Positions 8,625 through 15,428 of a stretch of 64,000 nucleotides of DNA are shown piece by piece (the stretch's first letter is position 1; the number at the start of each line of letters is the position of its first letter). The notes under the pieces are model-generated. The model saw only the letters and a list, made by a program, of their open reading frames with translations. It was not told the DNA's origin and did no database searches. A program made the position numbers and the translations under genes. The stretch covers positions 1 to 64,000 of the forward strand of contig JAJEGS010000048.1 in the NCBI GenBank assembly GCA_022819745.1, read 5' to 3'. The stretch is from Candidatus Latescibacterota bacterium. GTDB lineage: Bacteria; Latescibacterota; UBA2968; UBA8231.

Positions 8625-9864
8625 TTTTTGTTCCCTCTAAGATGAAAGTGTCCGTATAGGTAGAATCGAAATAGGCGTCGTCGAAGGCCGCTGGCGCTGG
8701 CTTCGACCAGAGCTCAGCCGAAGGGCCGAGGAGGAAAGTCACCCGGCCTTGGCGCAAGAAGTCGCCGACCTCGTCGGCTTGCAGCACTTGGACGGCATCG
8801 AAGTCGTCGAGGACGGCGTCGCCCGAGTAGCGGCCAGCCGTGCCTGTGGCCCTGACGACGAAAGGGTTGGCCTCTTCCCCGCCGAGCCGTTCGCTAATGT
8901 AAGCGCGGTCGATGTCGTCTTCGTAGCCGACAACTCCGTAGGACGTGGCGAGGCTGCGGTCCACGGTGGCCGCGCCGTGAATCACGTGCCCAGCCGCGCT
9001 GAGCAGCCTCGGCGCGATGCTCGGTTGCAGCCCGAGACCGCGGACGTCGACGAGCAGGCTGGTATAGGGTGCCTCGGGGACGAAGAACACGAGTTCGTCT
9101 GCCGCGAGTGAATCGGCGGTAGGGGGCGTCGTCAGCGAGTCGGGGGTGTCCACTGCGAGTGAATCAGAGGTAGCTGATAGCGTTAGCGAATCGGTGGTCG
9201 CGGACACTGCGAGCGAGTCGAAGGTAGCTGGCGTCGTCAGCGAATCGGCGCTGACTAGTACTGCGAGCGAGTCGGTGGCGGGTGCTGTTAGCGAATCGGC
9301 TACGGCTGGTACCGCGAGTGAATCGGCTATGGCCAGCATCAGCGAATCGGCGCTGACTGGTGCTGTTAGTGAATCGGCGGTCGTTGGTACTGAGGGGGAG
9401 TCGTCGAAGTAACTGAGGTCGTGTGATCTTGGGTCTATAGGCTCGACTTGAGGTAGTGCCACCGCCGCGAAATCGCCTAGCAGAAGCAGTCGCACGGCGA
9501 TGCGATAGCGTCCTTGGTCCTCGCTTTGCGAACCAATGGCCACGCGGACGAGGTCTTGAAAATCGCGATCGAAGCCAGCGTCTTGCAGTTGGGTGTCGGC
9601 GTTGAGGCGCACTTGGCCGATTAGTTGGCGCATGTTGCGGAAGGCCGCGTCCCGGGCATTGCGCAATCCGTGGAGCCGCTGCTGCACAGGGTCGGTGATT
9701 GCCGCGGGCGCGGTACCGTCGCCATAGGCGAAAAGCGCGTGTTGCGTCCAGTCGATATAGCCTTCGGCTAGCTGCGAGACCAGGGGCTCGATTGCGTAGC
9801 GTTCGGGTTGTTGGGCGGGTAGTCGCGCGGCAATCAACACCAGCGCGGCGATCAGAGGGAACAT
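8575..9864 (-). CDS. Exported protein with central DSL-repeat linker
   Basis: A 429-residue protein with signal peptide MFPLIAALVLIAARLPAQ. The N-terminal part (about 20-155) is probably helical. Residues 161-255 are a low-complexity repeat built on xADSLxxP every 8-9 residues, about eleven copies, rich in Ser, Thr, Ala and Asp. The C-terminal part (about 256-429) reads like a mixed alpha/beta domain with SLLVDVRGLGL, GVVGYEDD and QVLQADEVGDFLRQGRV, which recalls flagellar/LPP20-type lipoprotein domains, though I cannot name it. GGAGAG precedes the ATG. The end overlaps pyrF by 50 nt. The gene begins right after the rnpB terminator. Function unknown. Confidence 0.7.
   Translation of the reverse strand: MFPLIAALVLIAARLPAQQPERYAIEPLVSQLAEGYIDWTQHALFAYGDGTAPAAITDPVQQRLHGLRNARDAAFRNMRQLIGQVRLNADTQLQDAGFDRDFQDLVRVAIGSQSEDQGRYRIAVRLLLLGDFAAVALPQVEPIDPRSHDLSYFDDSPSVPTTADSLTAPVSADSLMLAIADSLAVPAVADSLTAPATDSLAVLVSADSLTTPATFDSLAVSATTDSLTLSATSDSLAVDTPDSLTTPPTADSLAADELVFFVPEAPYTSLLVDVRGLGLQPSIAPRLLSAAGHVIHGAATVDRSLATSYGVVGYEDDIDRAYISERLGGEEANPFVVRATGTAGRYSGDAVLDDFDAVQVLQADEVGDFLRQGRVTFLLGPSAELWSKPAPAAFDDAYFDSTYTDTFILEGTKNEFEFYGEMESSDPQE
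9100..9384 (-). repeat. Coding tandem repeat (DSL units, 24-27 nt)
   Basis: About eleven degenerate units of 8-9 codons encode xADSLxxP within the exported protein. The units differ at synonymous and nonsynonymous positions, so expansion is old or selected. Such Ser/Ala/Thr-rich segments usually act as flexible spacers between extracytoplasmic domains. Confidence 0.8.
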
Positions 9865-9873
9865 TAGCTCTCC

Positions 9874-9912
9874 AAAAACAGAAAAATCACCCGGAGCCGC
9901 CGGGCCCCGGGT
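9874..9912 (-). terminator. Rho-independent terminator of rnpB
   Basis: On the minus strand ACCCGGGGCC pairs with GGCTCCGGGT (one G-U) around a CGGC loop, followed by GATTTTTCTGTTTTT. It directly follows the RNase P RNA 3' end. The T-tract runs into the ribosome binding site (GGAGAG) of the next gene, so that gene is probably served by read-through or by a promoter not recognised here. Confidence 0.9.
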
Positions 9913-9920
9913 GTGGGAGG

Positions 9921-10284
9921 AGTAAGTCTATAAGCCGAGTTCTGTCCACGCACCTGAAGTGCGCTGTGCGGGCATTCATCTGGGGCGGCGGTTGCCCGGT
10001 CGCCTCGGTGCGGCCTACCCGGGAATTTAGCGAGGCGGACCACCTCTTTTCCCCTATTTGGCCTTGCTCCGGATGAGGTTTACCCTGCCACCTGCGTCGC
10101 CGCAGGTGCGGTGAGCTCTTACCTCGCCTTTTCAACCTTACCCAGCAAGCTGGGCGGTGTGTTTTCTGTGGCACTGTCTGTGGGGTTGCCCCCCCTGGGC
10201 GTTACCCAGCATCCTGTCCTGTGGAGCTCGGACTTTCCTCACCAGCGGCCACTGAGGCCTGCTAGCGCGCCCGCCCGACTTACT
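9921..10284 (-). ncRNA. rnpB: RNase P RNA (bacterial class A-like)
   Basis: The catalytic RNA that matures tRNA 5' ends. On the minus strand the 5' AGTAAGTC pairs with the 3' GACTTACT as helix P1. The universal 5' core GAGGAAAGTCCGAGCTCC and ACAGGAT are followed by GGGTAACGCCCAG, and the 3' core reads GACAGAACTCGGCTTATAGA. Length about 364 nt fits the family. A terminator follows directly. The 5' end lies 10 nt after the stop of the zinc-ribbon gene. Confidence 0.97.
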
Positions 10285-10294
10285 GCTCCCAAAA

Positions 10295-11005
10295 TCAAAC
10301 CAACTGCTCGTCCCAGACCATAATGGTGCCGCAGCTCTCGCAGTGAATGACGCGGTCGCCGACGCGTACCTCGTTGAGCATTTGGGCGGGCATTTGGTGG
10401 TAACAAGCACCGCAAGCTTCCTTGTGTACGGCTGCGACGCGAATGCCGCGCCGTCCCCTCCTGCGCTTGTACGTCTGCAGCAATTGGTCATCGATGCTCT
10501 TGGCGACCACCTCTCGACTCTTTTCAACTTCGTCGATTTGTTCCTGCATGGTGCCGAGCATGCCTTCGAGTTCATCAATGCGCTCTTGCTCGACTGCGCG
10601 GACTTCCTCAAAAGCCTCTTGCTCTTCGTCAATTTGTCCCTGAATTCGCTCTTGGCCCTCAAGGGCTTTGAGCAATTGCGTCTCGTGCTCGGCAATGGTC
10701 TTTTTGCAAATCTCGATTTCGAGCTGGAGAGAATCGTATTCCTTGTTAGTGGTTACTACGGAAAAGCGCTCCTCGCGCTCGCGCAGGGTGGCTTTGCTGC
10801 TTTCGATCTCGCGCTCGCAGTGCCGCTGCTGCTTGGCTAGCTCCGCGCTTTGGGCTTCTAGATCGGACAAAATGGACCGCGCTTCTGCTATCTTGCTGCG
10901 CCGCAGGTCGATCTCAGCGGGATATTTTTCTTTGGCCTCTTCGAGAGAGAAGAGTTTTTTATCGACTTCTTGGAGCTTCAACAGTTGCAACAAACCCTCT
11001 TTCAT
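10295..11005 (-). CDS. Coiled-coil C4-type zinc-ribbon protein (CT398/CdsZ-like)
   Basis: A 236-residue protein made of a long antiparallel coiled coil (about 5-175, rich in E, K, Q and L heptads) and a C-terminal zinc ribbon. The ribbon has CGAC at about 198-201 and CESCG near 223, matching the family called C4-type zinc ribbon domain-containing protein. Known members are thought to bind nucleic acid or act as assembly factors, but a precise role is not established. The stop is 10 nt from rnpB in the same orientation. It is cytoplasmic, with no signal peptide. A terminator about 30 nt upstream of the start separates it from the transketolase operon. Confidence 0.88.
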   Translation of the reverse strand: MKEGLLQLLKLQEVDKKLFSLEEAKEKYPAEIDLRRSKIAEARSILSDLEAQSAELAKQQRHCEREIESSKATLREREERFSVVTTNKEYDSLQLEIEICKKTIAEHETQLLKALEGQERIQGQIDEEQEAFEEVRAVEQERIDELEGMLGTMQEQIDEVEKSREVVAKSIDDQLLQTYKRRRGRRGIRVAAVHKEACGACYHQMPAQMLNEVRVGDRVIHCESCGTIMVWDEQLV

Positions 11006-11031
11006 GTGGTCTCTCGTTTCCTATGGTACCG

Positions 11032-11065
11032 GCCAAAGAAAAAGAGTGCATCAAAGATGCACTCT
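11032..11065 (-). terminator. Rho-independent terminator of the transketolase operon
   Basis: On the minus strand AGAGTGCATC and GATGCACTCT form a perfect 10-bp stem around a TTT loop, followed by TTTTCTTT. It is 130 nt downstream of the transketolase C-subunit stop, between the two minus-strand units. Confidence 0.9.
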
Positions 11066-11197
11066 AATGGCTCGTATGAGCTTCTACTGGTGAACAAACA
11101 CTCTGAAGTGAACCCAGTATGTCGCGTCATCAGCAGCTTGTGGCTATCGGTTGCGGTAAATGAGTCTCATTTAATTACGGGTATTTGGATGCGACGG

Positions 11198-12145
11198 TCA
11201 AGAGAGCAGCGCCCGCGCCGCCTGCGCCACGTGCCCGGGGGTTAAGCCGTATTTTTGCAGCAGGTCTTCGTTAGGTGCGGATTCGCCGAAGACGTCGCGG
11301 ATGCCGACGCGCTGCATGGGCGTGGGACGCCGTTCACCTAGCACTTCAGCGACCGCGCCGCCCAAGCCGCCGACGATGGTGTGGTCTTCGGCTGTCACTA
11401 CGCAGCCTGTCTGCGCGGCCGCGGCGACAATGGCATCTGCGTCGAGTGGCTTGAGGGTGGGTACATGCAGGACGAGTGCCGAGATCCCTTCGCTCGCTAA
11501 TTCGTCGGCCGCGGCGAGGCAGCGCGGGGTTTGGGCTCCCGTGGATATGAGGGTGATGTCCGTGCCCTCGCGCACGACAAGGGCGCGGCCCAACTCAAAC
11601 TCGTAGTCGGCTGGAAAGATGACTGGTTCCGGATCGCGCGTCATGCGCACGTACACAGGGCCGGGCCGGTCGTTGGCCGCCAGCATACAGGCGCGGACTT
11701 CTACGGCGTCGGCTGGGGCCAAAACGGTCATGTTCGGCATGGCCCGCATGACGGAGATATCGGCGACTTCTTGATGGGTTTTGCCGGTTTTGCCGGTCAA
11801 TAGGCCCGAATAGGCGCCGCAGAGCTTGACCGGCAGGTTGGGTTGGGCGACGACGACGCGGAGTTGGTCGAGATCGCGGTTGACGATGAAGCAGGCGAAG
11901 CTGCTCAGCCACGGCACGAGGCCGCAGGTGGCCATGCCAGCGGCGACGCCCATCATGTTTTGCTCGGCAATGCCCATTTCGAGGAAGCGGTCGGGCCGCT
12001 CGCGGGAGACTTTGTCGGCCTTGGTCGAGTTGGCCAAGTCGCCGTCGAGCACGTACACGCGCGGATCGCGGTCAATGAGTTCGATGAGCGCGTCGCCAAA
12101 AGCATCGCGCTGGGCCAGCATCTCGCCGGTGGTAGAGAGGTTCAC
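11198..12145 (-). CDS. Transketolase, C-terminal (pyrimidine-binding) subunit
   Basis: A 315-residue subunit of a split transketolase. It begins with a GTG at 12145 that overlaps the TGA of the N-subunit by 4 nt, with AGGAGG 8 nt upstream; the longer open frame before it is not coding. DALIELIDRDPRVYVLDGDL opens the PYR domain, FLEMGIAEQNMMGVAAGMA holds the Glu that activates the thiamine ring, and the C-terminal domain runs through VVTAEDHTIVGGLGGAVAE. It should pair with the product of 12142-13008 to move two-carbon ketol groups between sugars. Split enzymes of this kind also serve in specialised sugar catabolism. Confidence 0.93.
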   Translation of the reverse strand: MNLSTTGEMLAQRDAFGDALIELIDRDPRVYVLDGDLANSTKADKVSRERPDRFLEMGIAEQNMMGVAAGMATCGLVPWLSSFACFIVNRDLDQLRVVVAQPNLPVKLCGAYSGLLTGKTGKTHQEVADISVMRAMPNMTVLAPADAVEVRACMLAANDRPGPVYVRMTRDPEPVIFPADYEFELGRALVVREGTDITLISTGAQTPRCLAAADELASEGISALVLHVPTLKPLDADAIVAAAAQTGCVVTAEDHTIVGGLGGAVAEVLGERRPTPMQRVGIRDVFGESAPNEDLLQKYGLTPGHVAQAARALLS

Positions 12146-13008
12146 AGCGCGGCCTCCTGCGCGGCGAGTTCGTCTTGCGCTTGTTTGAGGTCTTGGTCGG
12201 TCACTGGCTTGGAGTGCCAGTTGAAGTCGTTTTCCATGTAGGAGATTCCTTTGCCCTTGACCGTGCGGGCGACGATGATGGTGGGCTGGCCGCGATGTGA
12301 TTTGGCCGCGGCAAAGGCCGAGAAAATGGCGGGGAAATCGTGGCCGTCGGTTTCGATGGCGTTCCAGCCAAAGGCGCGCCAGCGGGTGAGTGGATTTTCC
12401 TGCGCGGCCAAGCGGTCGAGCACGCCGTAGCCCTTTTCGGTGGCCCAGCCGTATTGCTGGAGGCCGTTCCAGTCGAGGATGGCGGTGAGATTGTCGAGGC
12501 CGTAGCGGGCCGCGACAAAGGCCGCCTCCCAGATTTGTCCCTCCTGCGAATCGCCGTCGCCGATCATCACCCAAGTGCGAAAGTCCTGTCCTTTCAGCCG
12601 GGCGGCGAGGGCCATGCCGAGGCCGGGCGACAGGCCCTGGCCCAGCGAGCCGGTGGACATGTCGAGACCGGGGAGGACGCTCATGTCTGGGTGCCCCTGG
12701 AGGCGGGAGTCAATGGCGTCAAAGGTGGCGAGTTCTTCAATGGGCAGGTAGCCGCGCAGGGCTAAGGCCGCGTAGAGGCCGATTGAGGAATGCCCCTTGG
12801 ACAGGATGAAGCGGTCGCGGTCTGGGTCGCGGGGTCTGTCTGGGTCGATGTTTAGTTCGGCGAAGTACAGGGCGACGAATAATTCGGCCGCGGACATGGG
12901 GCCGCCTAGGTGGCCGGCTCCAGCGTGGTGTACCGACTCGACGACGAGACGGCGCAATTGGATGGCATAGTGCTTTAGCTCGGCGTGGCGCTCGCGCGTC
13001 AGGCTCAT
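12142..13008 (-). CDS. Transketolase, N-terminal (thiamine diphosphate-binding) subunit
   Basis: A 288-residue subunit. HAGAGHLGGPMSAAELFVAL, ILSKGHSSIGLYAAL and GSLGQGLSPGLGMALA are the usual N-terminal transketolase signatures. MIGDGDSQEGQIWEA is the GDG-x(n)-N magnesium/ThDP motif. AAGGAG precedes the ATG at 13008. The stop codon overlaps the GTG of the C-subunit by 4 nt, so translation is coupled. The gene follows an Ldh2-type dehydrogenase in what looks like one operon, which may indicate a dedicated route for a sugar or sugar acid. Confidence 0.93.
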   Translation of the reverse strand: MSLTRERHAELKHYAIQLRRLVVESVHHAGAGHLGGPMSAAELFVALYFAELNIDPDRPRDPDRDRFILSKGHSSIGLYAALALRGYLPIEELATFDAIDSRLQGHPDMSVLPGLDMSTGSLGQGLSPGLGMALAARLKGQDFRTWVMIGDGDSQEGQIWEAAFVAARYGLDNLTAILDWNGLQQYGWATEKGYGVLDRLAAQENPLTRWRAFGWNAIETDGHDFPAIFSAFAAAKSHRGQPTIIVARTVKGKGISYMENDFNWHSKPVTDQDLKQAQDELAAQEAAL

Positions 13009-13055
13009 AGAATTTCTCCTTTTTGCGGTTCGTTAAGGTAGAAATCGACGCGGCG

Positions 13056-14057
13056 TTAGTCCAGCCACGGGGGCACAACGCCAAAGGCCCGGCCGCACTC
13101 GGCTAAGCGCTCGACGTCTTCTAAGCCGATGGGAATGCCGTCGCGTGCGTACGCTTCCTCGTTGCGGTGTTCGGGCGTGCCGGGCAGAGTGACTTCGTCG
13201 TACCCACGCAGTGGAATCATCTGCTCGCTCGCTAGGCGCACCAACTCATCGACGCCGTGGCGCACCTGTGGAGCGGGTGCGAAGAGGCTCAAGTCGAGGA
13301 CGAGGATTAAGCTGCCCATGCGCGCGGTCGGCCATTGCGCGGCAATCTCGCGGGCGCGGTCGCCGCCTTGGCCGACAAAAGCTCCGCCGAGCAGGGTGGC
13401 GATTGCGGTGTAGCCCATGGACTTGAAGAAGGCTGCGGGGATCAGTTCTTCAATGGCTTCGATTGGCTCTCCACGCTGATAGTCGGCGAGGATGCAAGTG
13501 GCCACGTCGAGCACTACTGGTGGCCCCTCTTGTCCGGGCAGGCCAAAGCACAGGGGCGGGTTGCCGTAGTGGGCGGCGCGCTTGCCGTCGTTGCTGGAGT
13601 AGTACTGGGGATAGGCTGCTTGCACTGAGAAGCCCACGCAGTTTTTCGCCATGGCGCGGCGCACGTAGTGTCCCGCTGAGCCGTAGTGCCCAATGTGGCA
13701 GGCCGCGCCGATGGCGAGGCCCTTTTCCTTGGCCTTGGCGATGGCGCGTTCGGTGGCCAGCATGGTCGGCGCGTACCCGAGGCTGCCATCGCCATCGACA
13801 AAGACGTGGGTGTCGCTTTCGCGCAGGACGCGGATGTCTGGGTCGGGGTTGGCCTTTTTGTCGCGGAGCGTGCAGCAATACCCGTACAGGGCGCGGGTGC
13901 CGTGCGAGCGCACGCCGCGCAAGTCCGAATTGGTCAGCAGGTCGGCCAACTGCACTGCGTGTGCGGCGGACATGCCAGCGGCGCGGAGGCAGGCCGTGCC
14001 AAAGGTTCTGAGATCGTCAGCGGCAATGCGTTTGAACTCTGTGGGGGGGCGGTTCAT
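13056..14057 (-). CDS. Ldh2-family NAD(P)-dependent 2-hydroxyacid dehydrogenase
   Basis: A 333-residue member of the malate/L-lactate dehydrogenase (Ldh2, YlbC/YbiC-like) family, which oxidises 2-hydroxy acids or ureidoglycolate-type substrates. NSDLRGVRSHGTRAL carries the conserved SH of the active site, VDGDGSLGYAPTMLATERAI and GAACHIGHYGSAGHYVRRAM are the core signatures, and the C-terminal LPGTPEHRNEE is typical. The ATG at 14057 has AGGAG 9 nt upstream; the longer frame to 14225 is a different small element. It lies just before the split transketolase genes. Substrate is undetermined. Confidence 0.88.
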   Translation of the reverse strand: MNRPPTEFKRIAADDLRTFGTACLRAAGMSAAHAVQLADLLTNSDLRGVRSHGTRALYGYCCTLRDKKANPDPDIRVLRESDTHVFVDGDGSLGYAPTMLATERAIAKAKEKGLAIGAACHIGHYGSAGHYVRRAMAKNCVGFSVQAAYPQYYSSNDGKRAAHYGNPPLCFGLPGQEGPPVVLDVATCILADYQRGEPIEAIEELIPAAFFKSMGYTAIATLLGGAFVGQGGDRAREIAAQWPTARMGSLILVLDLSLFAPAPQVRHGVDELVRLASEQMIPLRGYDEVTLPGTPEHRNEEAYARDGIPIGLEDVERLAECGRAFGVVPPWLD

Positions 14058-14076
14058 GTAAGGACTCCTATGGGCG

Positions 14077-14225
14077 TTAGGGATGGTTGGTCTTGCGGGC
14101 AAGTAGGTCGGCGAGGGCTGCGCGTCCGGCTTGATAGTGTTGGGACCAATCCTCGACGCGAGAATCTGGCTCGCTACAAGCGAGATGGAGGCCGAGGGGA
14201 AAAAGAGCAAAAGCAGTGCGGTCAC
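14077..14225 (-). pseudogene. Possible short lipoprotein frame broken by one base
   Basis: A GTG at 14225 overlaps the TGA of the TPR gene by 4 nt and opens a hydrophobic leader (TALLLLFFPSASISL). A single-base shift then joins it to ACSEPDSRVEDWSQHYQAGR, which looks like a lipobox followed by a TPR-like helix and stops at 14077. In one frame neither half makes a sensible protein. It may be a frameshifted small lipoprotein, a relic of a longer TPR lipoprotein, or an assembly error. Weak evidence. Confidence 0.3.
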
Positions 14226-15427
14226 GGCGTTCCTGTGGGTTGTTGTTGCAGAGAGTTGAGCAGTTGCTGGGTCTTAGCGCGTAGCGCAGCATCGTCTGCA
14301 CTCAGTGCTAGACTGCGGTGCAACGCCTGTTCGGCAGCGGCGCGTTCCCCATTGCTGAACAAGCCTAAGCCGAGGAGATACCAACCCTCGGCGTCGTCTG
14401 GGCGCACTGCAACCGCTCGGCGGCAGTAGGCGATGGCCTCGTCGTAGCGTCTGAGTTGGCCGGCGATGTGGCCGGCGTTGAGCAAGGCGGGGAAATACGC
14501 TGGGTCTTGGTCGAGGGCGACCTGTAAGTAGCGCAGCGCGGCTTCGGGTTGTTGCAGCTTCAGGAGGTCGCCGGCGAGGCGGTTGAGCAGATCGAGATCC
14601 CCGGGGCGCAGGGCGACGGCTCGGTCGAATTTGTTCTCGGCTTGGGGAAAATATCCGTGCCGGACGAAGAACAGGCCGAGGTTGTAGTGATGGGCGGCTT
14701 CTTCGGGTGCGTTGAGGATGGCTGCGCGCAGCCGCTTGACTTCCTTGCCGCTGAGGGCTTGTAGGTGCGAAAAGCTCGTTAGGGCTTGCTGCGCCAAGGT
14801 GTCGCGGCCGGCCCTGCGGGCGAGGGTGGCGAGGCGATAGAAGGCGTCGGCAAAGCCGATGTCGAGCAAGGTGGCCCGCTGAAAGGCCTTCAAGGCATCA
14901 TCCTGTCGGCCCTCGGCCGCGAGGCTTTGGCCGAGGTAGTAGTAGAGCGTGGCGTCGTTGGGAAACAGGCGCAGGGCTTCGAGCAGTTCGCGGGTGGCTT
15001 CGGCGTAGCGGCCCGTGGCCAAGTACAGCTCGCCCAAGCGTCGGCGCACTGGCGAGTTGTCGGGATTGAGCTGGACGGCGCGCTGGAGATAGGGATCGGC
15101 GCGATCGTACTGGCCTAGCTTGGTGTAGATCCCACCGAGATTCACAAAGCCCATGGCGAAGTCGGGTTTAAGGCGGACGGTTGTTTCGAGGGATGCTATG
15201 GCCAGTGCGTAGCGTCCCTGCGCCGCGTGGGACGAAGCCAGCACATTGTGGAGGTCGGCGTTCGTCGAGTCGAGGGCTAGCCCGGCGCGGGCGGCTGCGG
15301 CCGCTTCTTCAAAGCGGGTTGCTGCAAAGTGAGTGCGGGCGCGGGCGAGGTGATCGACTGGATCTGGTACTGGCTCAGAAGCACAGGAGGCGAGCGCAAA
15401 TGCCGCGCAGAGCAGTCGCCACGCCAT
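14222..15427 (-). CDS. TPR-repeat lipoprotein
   Basis: A 401-residue lipoprotein. MAWRLLCAAFALASCASEP gives a lipobox with Cys at 15, followed by about nine TPR units, for example LASSHAAQGRYALAIASLE, LGGIYTKLGQYDRADPYLQ and LGQSLAAEGRQDDALKAFQ. The ATG at 15427 lies 1 nt after the stop of the FG-GAP/ASPIC gene, so they are almost certainly co-translated; the longer open frame to 15604 lies inside that gene. It probably acts as a periplasmic protein-protein scaffold. The partner is unknown, but the upstream neighbour also begins with TPRs. Confidence 0.82.
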   Translation of the reverse strand: MAWRLLCAAFALASCASEPVPDPVDHLARARTHFAATRFEEAAAAARAGLALDSTNADLHNVLASSHAAQGRYALAIASLETTVRLKPDFAMGFVNLGGIYTKLGQYDRADPYLQRAVQLNPDNSPVRRRLGELYLATGRYAEATRELLEALRLFPNDATLYYYLGQSLAAEGRQDDALKAFQRATLLDIGFADAFYRLATLARRAGRDTLAQQALTSFSHLQALSGKEVKRLRAAILNAPEEAAHHYNLGLFFVRHGYFPQAENKFDRAVALRPGDLDLLNRLAGDLLKLQQPEAALRYLQVALDQDPAYFPALLNAGHIAGQLRRYDEAIAYCRRAVAVRPDDAEGWYLLGLGLFSNGERAAAEQALHRSLALSADDAALRAKTQQLLNSLQQQPTGTP

Positions 15428-15428
15428 C

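Noticed and set aside
9100..9384. CRISPR-like periodic repeats
   Set aside because: The units are degenerate, codon-phased and without unique spacers, so this is a coding tandem repeat.
9146..9412. Plus-strand frame rich in SES repeats
   Set aside because: It is the reverse reading of the DSL-repeat region of the minus-strand exported gene. The minus frame has a leader, a ribosome binding site and normal domains on both sides.
12146..12574. N-terminal extension of the transketolase C-subunit
   Set aside because: This frame overlaps the N-subunit gene and has no domain content. The GTG at 12145 has AGGAGG and the normal overlap.
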